From NCBI RefSeq assembly GCF_013426735.1, contig NZ_AP023272.1, positions 2,772,501 through 2,836,500 on the forward strand: a DNA stretch of 64,000 nt, written 5' to 3'. Positions 19,805 to 29,587 of this stretch are shown piece by piece; the first letter of the stretch is position 1, and each line of letters begins with the position of its first letter. A program made the position numbers and the translations under genes. Under the pieces are notes generated by a model that saw only the letters and a program-made list of their open reading frames with translations, did no database searches and had not been told where the DNA came from. The stretch is from Agrobacterium vitis (GTDB taxonomy: Bacteria > Pseudomonadota > Alphaproteobacteria > Rhizobiales > Rhizobiaceae).

Positions 19805-20638
19805 TTATTTCCGTTTGTAAGCGCCAAGGCCAGGGCGATAGGTCTTGTCATCCAGGAATTGCTTCAGACCCTCGTCACGGCCGCGGGTCTTGTCCAACAG
19901 CAGCATTTGCTCCAGCTTGGCATAGATATAGTCGTCGGCCAGTTCCCAGGGCATGTTGCGCACGCGCTTGAACGTGTCCTTGGCGGCTTTCATTGTCACA
20001 GGATTTTTCTCGAGCAGGCTGGCGCAGAGTTTGCGAACACGGGTTTCCAGCTCTTCCAGCGGCACCGATTCGTTGACCAGGCCCATATCCCGGGCCTTTT
20101 CGCCACCAAAGGGCTCGCCGGTCATGATGTAATACAGCGAATCACGGTGATTCATCACCTCGGCAACAGCCCTGGTCACATTGCCACCCGGCAGAATGCC
20201 CCAGTTGATTTCCGAGAGTCCGAAAGTAGCCTCATTGGCGGCAATCGCCAGATCGCAGGCCACCAGAGGATTGAAGGCTCCGCCGAAGCACCAGCCATTG
20301 ACCATAGCGATGGTCGGCTTTTCGAAATAGGTCAGGCGCTGCCACCACCCGCCCGATTGGCGGCGGCTTTTCAATGTCGCATGGCGGGGCTTGTCGTCAT
20401 TGTCACGGAAATATTGCTGAAGATCCATGCCGGCAGACCATGAGGTTCCTGCACCACGCAGGACAAGCACACCGCAACGGTCGTCGGCTTCCAGTTCCTC
20501 AAGGACTTCCGCCATGCGGATATTTAGAGCCGGGTTCATCGCATTGCGTTTTTCAGGCCGATTGAAGGTCACGAAGGCGATTCGGTCTTCAATGTTGACC
20601 AACACGGTGTCTGCGTCGGATTTTTCTGCAACTGTCAT
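19805..20638 (-). CDS. p-hydroxycinnamoyl-CoA hydratase/aldolase (HCHL, crotonase family)
   Basis: The 277-residue protein closely matches hydroxycinnamoyl-CoA hydratase-lyase, which turns feruloyl- or p-coumaroyl-CoA into vanillin or 4-hydroxybenzaldehyde plus acetyl-CoA. It shares with the Pseudomonas enzyme NRPEKRNAM near residue 26, KPTIAMVNGWCFGG (107-120), TFGLSEINWGI (138-148) and SLYYIMTG. The catalytic Glu143 and the substrate-recognising Tyr239 fall at the same numbers here. Position 123, Ser in the Pseudomonas enzyme as I recall it, is Asn here. It lies 11 nt after the CoA ligase and ends before a shared terminator. Vanillin dehydrogenase is not in the window. Confidence 0.9.
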   Translation of the reverse strand: MTVAEKSDADTVLVNIEDRIAFVTFNRPEKRNAMNPALNIRMAEVLEELEADDRCGVLVLRGAGTSWSAGMDLQQYFRDNDDKPRHATLKSRRQSGGWWQRLTYFEKPTIAMVNGWCFGGAFNPLVACDLAIAANEATFGLSEINWGILPGGNVTRAVAEVMNHRDSLYYIMTGEPFGGEKARDMGLVNESVPLEELETRVRKLCASLLEKNPVTMKAAKDTFKRVRNMPWELADDYIYAKLEQMLLLDKTRGRDEGLKQFLDDKTYRPGLGAYKRK

Positions 20639-20649
20639 GGTATGTCTCC

Positions 20650-22248
20650 TTATGCGCCGGGCTGTCCGGACGCCGGTGTCGAACTGGATGAAAGGTGAGT
20701 GTAGGATTGGCGCAAAATGTGCTTCTGCACCTTGCCGGAAGCCGAACGGGGAATGGCATCCACAAACACCACGTGTTTGGGCCGTTTGAAGCTGGCAAGC
20801 CGATCAGCGCAATGGCGTAGGATATCGTGATCACGTAGGCCGTCGTTGCCAGCGACGACCAGTGCCAGGCCGACCTCACCCCATTCGGCATGGGCAAGGC
20901 CCATGACTGCGACATCGGCAACGCCGGGATGGGCGGCAATAGCCGCTTCAACCTCAGCTGGATAGACGTTTTCACCGCCGCTGATATACATGTCCTTCAG
21001 GCGATCAGCGAGATAGACGACACCGTCCTGGACCCGCGCCATATCGCCGCTGCGAAACCAGCCATCGGTGAAGGCAGCCTCGGTCAGGTCCGGACGGTTC
21101 CAATAGCCCTCTGTGACGCTTGGTCCTCGTAGCCAGATTTCACCGATCCCGCCATCGGTGACATCGGCACCGTCGAAATCAACAACCCGCGTTTCAAGCA
21201 AGGGGGCCGCAAAACCGATGCTACCCGGATGACGGGCGATGAGTTGGCGGTCGAGCGGCATATGATAAGCCGTGCCGGTTTCGCTCATCCCATAGCCATT
21301 GACCAGGGCAATGCCGTCCTCGAGAAAACGCTCGATCAGCACCGGTGGCAAAGGCGCGCCACCCAGAAAAATCGCCTTCAGACCCTGCAAGGCAGCCGGG
21401 TTCCAATTCGGCGAGTTCCGCAACGTACTGGCCATTTGCGGCACACCACAATAGTGGCTGACGCCGATTTGGGTGTCCGCCATGGTGGCAATCGTGCGTT
21501 CGGCGATGAAGCGATCAGAAATGACCAGCCGGGCACCCATCACCATTGCGGTGCGTGCCAGGGCCACCAAACCGATCGTGTGGAAAAACGGCAAGTCGCA
21601 GAGCACGACCGATTCCGGCGTCACCTCACCGACGAAAGCAAAATTCAAGGCGGAGAAAAACAAATTGCGGGCATTAAGCAGCACGCCCTTTGGCACGCCT
21701 GTCGTCCCGGATGTGTAGAGAATCACGCAAGTACGGTCGGCAGATGAATAGCGAGGTGCGATTGGCTCCAAAACCGAGGCCTTGTCCAGAAAGCCTCCCT
21801 TGCCGGACACATCAAGGCTTTTGACCTCGAAACTGCTACCGGCTTCGGCAAATTCCGCGTCGTACAGCAACAGCGTCGGTTCGCAGTCGGCAAGAATCAG
21901 CGAAATTTCTCGGGCGCTCAAGCGCCAGTTCAAAGGCACGAAGATCGCACCAATCCGCTGGCAGGCAAAACAAACCGCGAATTGGGCAGTGGAATTGCGT
22001 CCGAGATAGGCAATACGGGCTGGGCTGCCCTGCCCCGTCCCTGCCCTTGCGATCACATCGTCAAGAGCGGCGGCGCATCGCCCGATCAGCGTATCGAATT
22101 CAGAAAATGTCAATGATTGCCCGGTTGCCAGCTCCATGACGGCTGGCCGATCTGGACCGCTATTGGCGCGGAACCGGACCGGATCCTCCGCGACCATGCC
22201 AGCAAACGCCGAAGTTTCGCGCAAACCTGCGCTACCATAGTACGACAT
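20650..22248 (-). CDS. feruloyl/hydroxycinnamoyl-CoA synthetase (AMP-forming ligase)
   Basis: The 532-residue ANL-superfamily acyl-CoA synthetase shows the P-loop ILYTSGTTGVPKGV, the adenylate motif GYGMSETGTAY, the hinge region RSGDMARVQDG, GGENVYPAEVEAAI and the C-terminal catalytic Lys in PRSASGKVQKHILR. Substrate specificity cannot be read from the sequence; ferulate or p-coumarate is inferred from the next gene, a hydroxycinnamoyl-CoA hydratase/aldolase, and the divergent MarR regulator. The start at 22248 (MSYYGSAGLRE) follows GGGAGGATAT, a strong ribosome site; the frame extends 11 codons upstream. Confidence 0.87.
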   Translation of the reverse strand: MSYYGSAGLRETSAFAGMVAEDPVRFRANSGPDRPAVMELATGQSLTFSEFDTLIGRCAAALDDVIARAGTGQGSPARIAYLGRNSTAQFAVCFACQRIGAIFVPLNWRLSAREISLILADCEPTLLLYDAEFAEAGSSFEVKSLDVSGKGGFLDKASVLEPIAPRYSSADRTCVILYTSGTTGVPKGVLLNARNLFFSALNFAFVGEVTPESVVLCDLPFFHTIGLVALARTAMVMGARLVISDRFIAERTIATMADTQIGVSHYCGVPQMASTLRNSPNWNPAALQGLKAIFLGGAPLPPVLIERFLEDGIALVNGYGMSETGTAYHMPLDRQLIARHPGSIGFAAPLLETRVVDFDGADVTDGGIGEIWLRGPSVTEGYWNRPDLTEAAFTDGWFRSGDMARVQDGVVYLADRLKDMYISGGENVYPAEVEAAIAAHPGVADVAVMGLAHAEWGEVGLALVVAGNDGLRDHDILRHCADRLASFKRPKHVVFVDAIPRSASGKVQKHILRQSYTHLSSSSTPASGQPGA

Positions 22249-22285
22249 ATATCCTCCCTGGCCAGTTCTCCCGACGGCCATTTAG

Positions 22286-22298
22286 TATGTATTACATA
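22286..22298. promoter_or_regulatory. palindromic operator candidate for the MarR regulator
   Basis: TATGTA-T-TACATA is a perfect 6-1-6 inverted repeat in the AT-rich 219-nt space between the divergent ligase and marR genes, ending 38 bp before the ligase start. MarR-family dimers bind palindromes of about this size and are usually released by a CoA thioester or aromatic acid. It is placed to overlap the ligase promoter. Binding itself is inferred. Confidence 0.6.
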
Positions 22299-22467
22299 TT
22301 ATATTATCTTTCTCGAGGCACAAGTGAAATCTGCGGGATGCACAGGTCAAATATGGCGCTTTGCCTTTTGGGCTTATGGGTTTATCACCGGATAGAGCCG
22401 TATCTTATCAGGCTGGAGATGCTACACATCCTCAACCTGAAGGCATTATCGAACATGGATTGAGCGC

Positions 22468-22986
22468 ATGGACGGACCGGAACAGCCGACTGACGATTTC
22501 GAAACCCCGGAATTTTCCGGAACTGTGGCCTTCGGCGACCTGGAAAAAGTTCTTGGCTTTCATTTGCGGTTGGCCAATGTGGCGGTGTTCCAGGATTTTC
22601 AGGCGACCATGTCGGGGCTGGCTTTAACCCCGAAGCAATTTGCCGTGCTGGAATTGATCGACAACAATGCTGGGGCCAGCCAGATCGATTTTGCCCAAAG
22701 CCTGCGCATGGACAAGGCGACCATGATGGCGCTGATCAACAAGCTTGAAGGCCGGGGCGCCGTCGAGCGCCGGCCCTCCCAGGTGGATCGACGACGCCAG
22801 GAACTCTTCGTGACCGAGGAAGGCCAGCGTGTTCTGGCGGCGGCGAAAGAGCTTCGCCATGGCCATGAAGCCCGTTTTACCGAGCGGTTTTCGAAAGACG
22901 AGCTTGCCCAACTACTGTCTTTTCTGCGGCGCATCTATCAGGATGGTCGCGCCCTGCCCAAGCCATCCATGACGCCACAGACCTGA
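22468..22986 (+). CDS. MarR-family transcriptional regulator of hydroxycinnamate genes
   Basis: The 172-residue protein has a winged helix-turn-helix at about residues 50-130 (TPKQFAVLELIDNNAGAS, the recognition helix around FAQSLRMDKATMMALINKLE, and the wing RRPSQVDRRRQELFVTEEG). Flanking helices would form the dimer. It is divergent from the CoA ligase and hydratase/aldolase, the arrangement of CouR/FerR-type repressors that respond to hydroxycinnamoyl-CoA. The start at 22468 is an ATG followed by MDGPEQPTDDFE. It ends directly against the stop of the convergent transporter gene. Confidence 0.88.
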   Translation: MDGPEQPTDDFETPEFSGTVAFGDLEKVLGFHLRLANVAVFQDFQATMSGLALTPKQFAVLELIDNNAGASQIDFAQSLRMDKATMMALINKLEGRGAVERRPSQVDRRRQELFVTEEGQRVLAAAKELRHGHEARFTERFSKDELAQLLSFLRRIYQDGRALPKPSMTPQT

Positions 22987-24324
22987 TCATGATGGGTTTG
23001 ATATTTCCCTCTGGCGCTGCTCGATTTTCTGTCGAGTGGCTTGCTGGTGCGTGCTGTCGATGGAAAACCGCCACATAAGAGCGATGGCGAAAAGCTTGAA
23101 CAGGATCGGCAAGAAAGCATAAAGCGCCGACAAGACCGAAAGCGCCTGCCCGCTTTGGGCGCCGCCTTCCGGCTGGAAGCCCGCCAAAGCCAGTAGCGGA
23201 AAGACAATACCGGAAGAGAGCGCCAATGCCAGCTTGGTGACGAAACTCCAGGCGGCGAAATATAGCCCGGATCGCTGTTCTCCCGAAGCCAATGTGTCCT
23301 GATCGATCACATCGGCCTGAATGGCTGGCGGCAGCGCCAGATCGAAGCCGAGCAAGACACCGGTCACCACGCAGATGCCGAGAAACAACCAGGCGTCTCC
23401 CGGCCCCAGCAGGCCGGCCAAGGCAAAGATCGCACAGCTGAGCAGCATGGCCCAGCACCAGGCCCTGTGCTTGCCCAGCCGCCGCGCCACGAAAACCGCA
23501 AGTGGCACGCCGGCGACCGCCGATAGGAAATAAGCAAACAGCAAAGGCCCCTGAAGCTCCGGCGCCTCCAACCGTGCCGCGACGAAATAGAGAAACAGCG
23601 AAGCGGGGATGGCATTGGCCAGCGAGTTCATCAAGAAGGCCATGGCCAGCCGCAGAAAGGCGCTATTGGCCAGCAGAAAGCCCGCTCCTGCCTTCAGAGA
23701 AAGCCGGGTTTTCGAAAAATCCACCGGTTCCGCCACGCGCCATACCGCAATGGCACCAAAGATTGGCAAGAGCACCGCCACCATAACAGCAATCGCATTC
23801 AGGTCCGGCTGGGCGCCTGCCGTGGATGCCTGCCCCAAGAAAGGCAGGGAAATAGCCAGCAGCGTGCCGAGTAGCGTCGTACCCTCACGCCAGGCCGAAA
23901 GCCTGACCCGGCCATCGTAGGAGGTCTCGAGTTCGGCACCCCAGGCGGTATAAGGCAGGCTTGTCCAGGTACTGCCGATCGACAGAAGACAGCCCCAAAC
24001 CACCAGATGCGCAAGCCCTGCCCCTTCCGGTGGGTTGAACAGCATGAAAGCGGAGACCGCCGTCAGCGGCAAAGACAATAGAAAGAACAGACGGCGGCGA
24101 CCATACCGACCGGGAATCCGGTCCGCGAGCCAACCGATCAGCGGATCGGTGATCGCATCCAGACAGCGAATGGCCAGCAAAGCGGCACCAATAGCCGACA
24201 GAGCAATACCAAACCGCCCGGCATAAACGGACGGAACGATGATATAGAGCGGCAAAGCAATGGCCGCCAAAGGCAGGGCCGGAAGCGCGTAAAGGAGCAA
24301 AGTCAGATTTGGTAGTTGTTTCAT
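22987..24324 (-). CDS. MFS transporter, GPH (MelB-like) family
   Basis: The 445-residue protein has 12 predicted membrane helices. The GPH signature RCLDAITDPLIGWLADRIPGRYGRRR is seen in two parts near residue 55 (DAITDPLIG and GRYGRRR). GPH carriers move glycosides or other small organic solutes with Na+ or H+. The substrate is unknown; its position between a hydroxycinnamate module and a DUF2256 gene does not settle it. Its ATG overlaps the DUF2256 stop as ATGA, so the two genes are co-translated. Confidence 0.85.
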   Translation of the reverse strand: MKQLPNLTLLLYALPALPLAAIALPLYIIVPSVYAGRFGIALSAIGAALLAIRCLDAITDPLIGWLADRIPGRYGRRRLFFLLSLPLTAVSAFMLFNPPEGAGLAHLVVWGCLLSIGSTWTSLPYTAWGAELETSYDGRVRLSAWREGTTLLGTLLAISLPFLGQASTAGAQPDLNAIAVMVAVLLPIFGAIAVWRVAEPVDFSKTRLSLKAGAGFLLANSAFLRLAMAFLMNSLANAIPASLFLYFVAARLEAPELQGPLLFAYFLSAVAGVPLAVFVARRLGKHRAWCWAMLLSCAIFALAGLLGPGDAWLFLGICVVTGVLLGFDLALPPAIQADVIDQDTLASGEQRSGLYFAAWSFVTKLALALSSGIVFPLLALAGFQPEGGAQSGQALSVLSALYAFLPILFKLFAIALMWRFSIDSTHQQATRQKIEQRQREISNPS

Positions 24325-24506
24325 GAGGTGTGCGACACTCTCGAACGGGCCACTTCAAATTCATGGCACGATACCCTGCGGTTACGGCAGCGCTCAGAAC
24401 AGAACCGAACTTCCTCCCAGCAGCGCGCCCACTTTTTACGCCACGCGAAAGGCCTGTGACAGGCCACGCAGAGCTTGGTCGGGAGATCGGCTTTCTTCGT
24501 GACCAC
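24321..24506 (-). CDS. DUF2256 small Cys-rich protein
   Basis: About 61 residues with the DUF2256 core: LPTKLCVACHRPFAWRKKW followed by CWEEVRFCSERCRNRR. Two CxxC-like pairs suggest a single zinc-binding knuckle. Function is unknown for the family. I placed the start at the GTG at 24506 (VVTKKADLPTK) because the family is short and upstream residues look unrelated; the frame extends 45 more codons. It is coupled to the transporter gene by an ATGA overlap. Confidence 0.7.
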   Translation of the reverse strand: MVTKKADLPTKLCVACHRPFAWRKKWARCWEEVRFCSERCRNRRVSCHEFEVARSRVSHTS

Positions 24507-24641
24507 GGGCGCCTCTCTGATGGACCATTGGCAGCTCGTTTGCGGCTGCCATTTTGTATTGAACTCAATGCTATTTCGAAGCACCGACCATCTTGGATCA
24601 GTGAAACGGCAACGAGATGCCTCCTTCCTGCAAAAAGACAA

Positions 24642-24666
24642 AAAACCCGGCTTGAGAGCCGGGTTT
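24642..24666 (-). terminator. Rho-independent terminator of hupB
   Basis: ACCCGGCT and AGCCGGGT form an 8-bp GC-rich stem with a 4-nt loop. On the minus strand it is followed by a run of six T, 34 nt past the hupB stop, the classic arrangement. Confidence 0.85.
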
Positions 24667-24699
24667 TCGGTAGAACTGGTATGTTTGCCGTTGGCAGGA

Positions 24700-24975
24700 T
24701 CAGCTGTTAACAGCGTCCTTCAGGCCTTTGCCGGCCGTGAACTTCGGAACGTTACGGGCCGGAATATCAACTTCCGCGCCAGTCGAAGGATTGCGGCCCT
24801 TCGAGGCTTCGCGATGGGAAACCGTGAAGGCGCCAAAACCGGCGAGGCGAATGTCGCCACCATTCTTCAATTCCGCCTGGACGGTGTCGAAGACGGCGTC
24901 CACGGCGGAAGCTGCGTCGGCCTTGCTGAGACCGGCCTTATCGGCAACTGCGTTTACGAGTTCGGACTTGTTCAT
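24700..24975 (-). CDS. hupB: DNA-binding protein HU
   Basis: The 91-residue nucleoid protein begins MNKSELVNAVADKAGLSKAD and carries the HU/IHF signature GFGAFTVSHREASKGRNP in the beta arm, then the conserved C-terminal helix (NVPKFTAGKGLKDAV). HU bends DNA non-specifically and supports nucleoid structure. The start is the ATG at 24975 with GGGTGG upstream; the frame is open further but adds unrelated sequence. The order lon then hupB on the same strand is common in Proteobacteria. Confidence 0.97.
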   Translation of the reverse strand: MNKSELVNAVADKAGLSKADAASAVDAVFDTVQAELKNGGDIRLAGFGAFTVSHREASKGRNPSTGAEVDIPARNVPKFTAGKGLKDAVNS

Positions 24976-25229
24976 GTTTCCACCCTTTCTGTATGACATG
25001 AATATCAAAGCGGCGAAGATGCTAACGCATCCCCGCATCAAGGAACCGCGACCACCGCAAAGCGCCAGGCGCCCGAGAGGATCACAAAGGAATACCGACC
25101 GCCATTTTCGATGGCCTCCGGCATGACTCAAAAATTCCAAGTCGGGCGGACAATACTCATGCCCATGCCCGTCGCAAGCCAAAAGCACCGCAATCGCCTG
25201 AAAAACAAGGCTTCTGGTGATGTTTGCAC

Positions 25230-25259
25230 AAAAAAGGCTGGCCCGAAGGCCAGCCTTTT
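25230..25259 (-). terminator. Rho-independent terminator of lon
   Basis: GGCTGGCC (25236-25243) and GGCCAGCC (25248-25255) form an 8-bp stem with a four-base loop, TTCG on the minus strand, followed there by six T. It lies 44 nt past the lon stop and ends the lon transcript before hupB, within the 327-nt gap 24976-25302, which otherwise should hold the hupB promoter. Confidence 0.9.
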
Positions 25260-25302
25260 CGAAGTTTTTCCGCCAATTGGGCAGGATCGTGGCAAAGACG
25301 GC

Positions 25303-27723
25303 TCAATGCGCCACGGTTGCGCCTGAATCATCGACACCTTCGACAGTGCCGACGGCAGGCGTTTCCACGGTGCCGTCCCACTCGATCGGCTCCGGTATAC
25401 GTACCAGCGCATGAGCAATCACCTCACCCATCCGGGCGACCGGGACGATCTCAAGATTGTTCTTCACATTGTCTGGAATATCCGCCAGATCCTTGGCGTT
25501 TTCTTCCGGGATCAGAACCTTCTTGATACCACCGCGAAGAGCGGCCAGCAGCTTTTCCTTCAAGCCGCCAATCGGCAAGACGCGACCGCGCAGGGTGATC
25601 TCACCCGTCATCGCCACGTCCTTGTTGACCGGAATGCCCGTCATGATCGAAACAATGGCGGTTGCCATTGCCACGCCAGCCGACGGACCGTCCTTAGGTG
25701 TCGCACCTTCCGGCACGTGGACGTGAATGTCCGACTTGTCGAAGCGCGGAGGCTCAATTCCGAAATCGACGGCGCGCGAGCGGACATAGGATGCCGCCGC
25801 CGAAATCGATTCCTTCATCACTTCCTTCAGATTGCCGGTCACCGTCATGCGGCCCTTACCCGGCATCATCACACCTTCAATGGTCAGCAATTCGCCGCCC
25901 ACTTCCGTCCAGGCAAGACCGGTGACGATACCAACCTGATCCTCGCCTTCGGCCTCACCATGACGATAGCGCGGCACACCGAGATAATCGTTGATGCTGG
26001 CCGCCGTGACGGCCACAGAGGTAGACTTGCCCTTGATGATCTCGGTCACAGCCTTGCGGGCGACCTTCATCAATTCACGCTCGAGACTACGCACACCGGC
26101 CTCGCGGGTATATTGCTGAATGATTGAGACGATCGCATCATCCGCCAGCGAGAACTCTTCCGGGCGCAGCGCATGTTCCTTGATCGCCTTTGGCAGAAGA
26201 TGCCGCTTGGCAATCTGGAGCTTTTCGTCCTCTGTGTAACCGGCAATACGGATGATTTCCATGCGGTCCATCAGCGGGCCGGGGATATTCAGCGTATTGG
26301 CTGTCGTAATGAACATCACGTTGGACAGATCGTATTCGACCTCCAGGTAATGGTCCATGAAGGTCGCGTTCTGTTCCGGATCCAGCACCTCAAGCAGCGC
26401 CGATGACGGATCGCCACGGAAATCCTGGCCCATCTTGTCGATTTCGTCGAGCAGGAACAGCGGGTTGGACCGTTTAGCCTTCTTCATCGACTGCACGACC
26501 TTGCCGGGCATGGAGCCAATGTAGGTCCGGCGGTGACCGCGGATCTCGGCCTCATCACGCACACCGCCCAGCGCCATGCGGACATATTCACGTCCTGTGG
26601 CCTTGGCAATCGAGCGGGCGAGCGAGGTCTTGCCGACGCCCGGAGGACCAACGAGGCACAGGATCGGACCTTTGAGCTTGGTGGCACGGGCCTGCACAGC
26701 CAGATATTCGACGATCCGTTCCTTGACCTTATCGAGACCGAAATGATCCTCATCGAGGATTTTTTCAGCCGCGTTGAGGTCGATCCGCACCTTGGACTTC
26801 TTGTTCCAGGGCAAACCGAGCAGCCAGTCGAGGTAGTTACGCACGACTGTGGCTTCCGCCGACATCGGGCTCATATGCTTGAGCTTTTTCAGCTCCGCAT
26901 CAGCCTTGTCCTTGGCTTCCTTGGACAGCTTGGTCTTGGCAATGCGCTCTTCCAGTTCGGCCATCTCGTCGCGGCCTTCCTCGCCGTCGCCGAGTTCCTT
27001 CTGGATCGCCTTCATCTGCTCATTCAGGTAATATTCGCGCTGGGTCTTTTCCATCTGGCGCTTGACGCGCGAGCGAATACGCTTCTCCACCTGGAGAACG
27101 GAAATTTCGCCCTCCATGAAGCCAAGCGCCTTTTCAAGCCGGGTCTTGATGCTCACCGTTTCCAGCATTTCCTGCTTTTCGGTGATCTTGATCGACAGAT
27201 GTGAGGCAACCGTATCGGCCAGCTTCGAATAGTCTTCGATCTGGCTGGCAGCCCCCACCACTTCCGGCGAGATCTTCTTGTTGAGCTTGACGTAATTTTC
27301 AAACTCCGACACCACAGACCGGCTCAGAGCCTCGACTTCAACCGGATCTTCGGCGGGTTCGGGCAACAGATCGGCATGGGCCTCGTAGAAGTCCTCACGT
27401 CCGGTATAGCCAGAGATCCGGGCGCGCGCCTTGCCTTCGATCAGTACCTTGACCGTGCCGTCAGGCAATTTCAAAAGCTGCAATACATTGGCGACAGTGC
27501 CAACCTCATAGATGGCATCGGCCGATGGATCGTCATCGCTCGCATTGATCTGGGTGGCCAGCATGATCTGCTTGTCGGAGCCCATGACTTCTTCGAGGGC
27601 ACGAATAGACTTCTCGCGCCCTACGAAGAGCGGCACGATCATGTGCGGGAACACCACGATGTCACGCAGCGGCAATACCGGATAGGTATTGGTTTCGCCG
27701 GTGACAGAGGTCACTTTAGTCAT
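25303..27723 (-). CDS. lon: ATP-dependent endopeptidase Lon
   Basis: The 806-residue protease has an N-terminal substrate domain ([20 protein letters not shown]), an AAA+ module with Walker [10 protein letters not shown] and the Walker B region [10 protein letters not shown], and a C-terminal Ser-Lys protease domain with the catalytic Ser in [12 protein letters not shown]. It degrades misfolded and selected regulatory proteins; in alphaproteobacteria these include CcrM and DnaA. The start ATG at 27723 ([15 protein letters not shown]) follows AAAGGAACTGGA; the frame is open 86 codons upstream but that part overlaps the probable promoter. Confidence 0.97.
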   Translation of the reverse strand: MTKVTSVTGETNTYPVLPLRDIVVFPHMIVPLFVGREKSIRALEEVMGSDKQIMLATQINASDDDPSADAIYEVGTVANVLQLLKLPDGTVKVLIEGKARARISGYTGREDFYEAHADLLPEPAEDPVEVEALSRSVVSEFENYVKLNKKISPEVVGAASQIEDYSKLADTVASHLSIKITEKQEMLETVSIKTRLEKALGFMEGEISVLQVEKRIRSRVKRQMEKTQREYYLNEQMKAIQKELGDGEEGRDEMAELEERIAKTKLSKEAKDKADAELKKLKHMSPMSAEATVVRNYLDWLLGLPWNKKSKVRIDLNAAEKILDEDHFGLDKVKERIVEYLAVQARATKLKGPILCLVGPPGVGKTSLARSIAKATGREYVRMALGGVRDEAEIRGHRRTYIGSMPGKVVQSMKKAKRSNPLFLLDEIDKMGQDFRGDPSSALLEVLDPEQNATFMDHYLEVEYDLSNVMFITTANTLNIPGPLMDRMEIIRIAGYTEDEKLQIAKRHLLPKAIKEHALRPEEFSLADDAIVSIIQQYTREAGVRSLERELMKVARKAVTEIIKGKSTSVAVTAASINDYLGVPRYRHGEAEGEDQVGIVTGLAWTEVGGELLTIEGVMMPGKGRMTVTGNLKEVMKESISAAASYVRSRAVDFGIEPPRFDKSDIHVHVPEGATPKDGPSAGVAMATAIVSIMTGIPVNKDVAMTGEITLRGRVLPIGGLKEKLLAALRGGIKKVLIPEENAKDLADIPDNVKNNLEIVPVARMGEVIAHALVRIPEPIEWDGTVETPAVGTVEGVDDSGATVAH

Positions 27724-27806
27724 TCCAGTTCCTTTCATCGTCCCGTTGCCGGGACCCAAATCCGCGCTCAAAAGCCGCGGGGGACATGGTCCTGTCTCAC
27801 CGGTTA

Positions 27807-27835
27807 AAGTGGAGACCCAAGAGCTAAAATTCAAG
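27807..27835 (-). promoter_or_regulatory. RpoH-like heat-shock promoter candidate for lon
   Basis: On the minus strand CTTGAA is followed after exactly 17 nt by CCACTT, close to the alphaproteobacterial sigma-32 pattern CTTGAA-N17-CCATAT. It ends 84 nt before the lon start codon. Lon is a known sigma-32 target in this group. The -10 element matches only 4 of 6 positions. Confidence 0.45.
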
Positions 27836-28158
27836 CCTTTGCGCCCTGTGCCACCACCGTGGCGCAACAGCTTGAGGCCTGCTGCATGATTCCGGCTCAG
27901 ACCCATCAGGGTCGAGCCCATCATGCTGAAACACAATACAAACGGTTGATTGACGCGAGAGCAAGCAACAACAAAACGCACCGGCGCTGCCCAACCACGG
28001 CGACCGAAGCCGCCCTACCCTGATGCGCGCGCCAGGCATTCCAGCATCCGAAGAGATCAAACACTCGCCTGGGGCAAACCTGCCTTCGACCGAATCTGCC
28101 ACATCGCGCGAAGCACCTTGTAATAGTCATAAACTATTCAAAAACGCCCTGCAAACGA

Positions 28159-28210
28159 CTTAGAGTTTGGCAGGGAAAAGTGGGACCCGGTTTTCCCGAA
28201 AAGACAAACG
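28159..28210 (-). repeat. dispersed intergenic repeat, family R1
   Basis: Read on the minus strand this copy has the family pattern CGTTTGTCTTTT, then GGAAAACCGGG, CCCACTTTTCC and CAAACTCTAAG. Other copies lie at 38519, 49497 (partial) and 58144. The two halves are partly complementary (GGGAAAA and TTTTCCC), so the element can fold as a hairpin. Confidence 0.7.
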
Positions 28211-28261
28211 ACGAGAAACATAGATCCAAGCACCGATACGGTCCAAACCCGTAGAAACGCC

Positions 28262-28284
28262 GAAGCCCGCACGCGGCGGGCTTC
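28262..28284 (-). terminator. hairpin terminator candidate of clpX
   Basis: GAAGCCCGC (28262-28270) and GCGGGCTTC (28276-28284) pair over 9 bp with a 5-nt loop, 25 nt past the clpX stop. The T-tract that follows on the minus strand is short (GGCGTTTC), so termination may be partial. Confidence 0.65.
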
Positions 28285-28309
28285 AAAGCTCTTCAGAGAT
28301 TGCGGAGGT

Positions 28310-29587
28310 TCACGCCGAAGCGTTGGCCTTTTCTTCCTGGCGATCCGCATAGATGTAGAGCGGACGGGCGGCACCGCGCACCACTTCATCGGAAATCACC
28401 ACTTCGCGCACGCCTTCAAGCTCAGGCAGTTCGAACATCGTGTCGAGCAGGATCTTTTCCATGATCGAGCGCAGGCCGCGAGCGCCGGTCTTGCGGGTAA
28501 TAGCCTTGCGAGCGATTTCGCGCAGCGCGTCCTCGTGGAAGGACAATTCGACGTCCTCCATTTCGAACAGGCGCTGATACTGCTTGACCAGTGCATTCTT
28601 TGGCTCGGACAGGATCTGGATCAGCGCGTCCTCGTCCAGGTCTTCCAGCGTCGCCAGAACCGGCAGACGACCGATGAATTCCGGGATCAGGCCGAACTTG
28701 ACCAGATCTTCCGGCTCCAGTTCGCGCAGCACTTCGCCGACGCGACGATCTTCCGGCGACACAACCGTCGCACCGAAGCCGATCGAGGTCTTTTCGCCAC
28801 GAGCCGAGATGATCTTGTCGAGACCGGCAAAAGCACCACCGCAGATGAACAGGATATTGGTCGTATCCACCTGCAGGAATTCCTGCTGCGGATGCTTGCG
28901 GCCACCCTGGGGCGGAACAGAAGCGACAGTGCCTTCCATGATCTTCAACAGTGCCTGCTGCACGCCTTCGCCAGACACGTCGCGGGTAATCGACGGATTG
29001 TCGGACTTGCGGCTGATCTTATCGACTTCGTCGATATAGACGATGCCGCGTTGGGCGCGCTCGACATTGTAATCGGCCGATTGCAGCAGCTTCAGGATGA
29101 TGTTTTCAACGTCTTCACCGACATAGCCGGCTTCCGTCAGCGTTGTCGCATCCGCCATGGTGAAGGGCACATCGATGATGCGCGCCAACGTCTGAGCAAG
29201 ATAGGTCTTGCCGCAACCGGTTGGCCCGACCAGCAGGATGTTTGACTTCGCCAGCTCCACATCGCCACCCTTGGAGGCATGCGAAAGGCGCTTGTAATGG
29301 TTGTGGACAGCAACGGACAGGATCTTCTTGGCCTGTCTCTGGCCGATCACATATTCGTCGAGGATCTTGATGATGTCCTGCGGTGTCGGCACGCCATCGC
29401 GCGACTTGACCATCGAACTCTTGTTTTCCTCGCGGATAATATCCATGCAGAGTTCGACGCATTCATCGCAGATGAAAACCGTCGGGCCGGCAATCAGTTT
29501 CCGGACCTCGTGCTGGCTCTTGCCGCAGAACGAACAATACAGGGTATTCTTCGAGTCACCGCCGTTGCTTCCGCTGACCTTGCTCAT
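28310..29587 (-). CDS. clpX: ATP-dependent Clp protease ATPase subunit ClpX
   Basis: The 425-residue unfoldase has the N-terminal zinc-binding domain (C18, C21, C40, C43), the Walker A motif GPTGCGKT at residues 120-127, the Walker B region [10 protein letters not shown], and the ClpP-docking IGF-type loop (here [10 protein letters not shown]). ClpX hexamers recognise tagged substrates and feed them into ClpP; CtrA and other cell-cycle proteins are targets in alphaproteobacteria. It lies downstream of clpP on the same strand with a 289-nt gap, so it may have its own promoter. Confidence 0.97.
   Translation of the reverse strand: MSKVSGSNGGDSKNTLYCSFCGKSQHEVRKLIAGPTVFICDECVELCMDIIREENKSSMVKSRDGVPTPQDIIKILDEYVIGQRQAKKILSVAVHNHYKRLSHASKGGDVELAKSNILLVGPTGCGKTYLAQTLARIIDVPFTMADATTLTEAGYVGEDVENIILKLLQSADYNVERAQRGIVYIDEVDKISRKSDNPSITRDVSGEGVQQALLKIMEGTVASVPPQGGRKHPQQEFLQVDTTNILFICGGAFAGLDKIISARGEKTSIGFGATVVSPEDRRVGEVLRELEPEDLVKFGLIPEFIGRLPVLATLEDLDEDALIQILSEPKNALVKQYQRLFEMEDVELSFHEDALREIARKAITRKTGARGLRSIMEKILLDTMFELPELEGVREVVISDEVVRGAARPLYIYADRQEEKANASA

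Larger units (their letters stand above)
27724..28309. other. 586-nt gap between clpX and lon
   Basis: No gene is called here. It holds, from right to left on the minus strand, the clpX terminator hairpin (28262-28284), a dispersed intergenic repeat copy (28159-28210), about 300 nt without recognisable signal, and the lon promoter candidate (27807-27835). Several open frames cross it but none has a credible start or composition. Confidence 0.6.
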
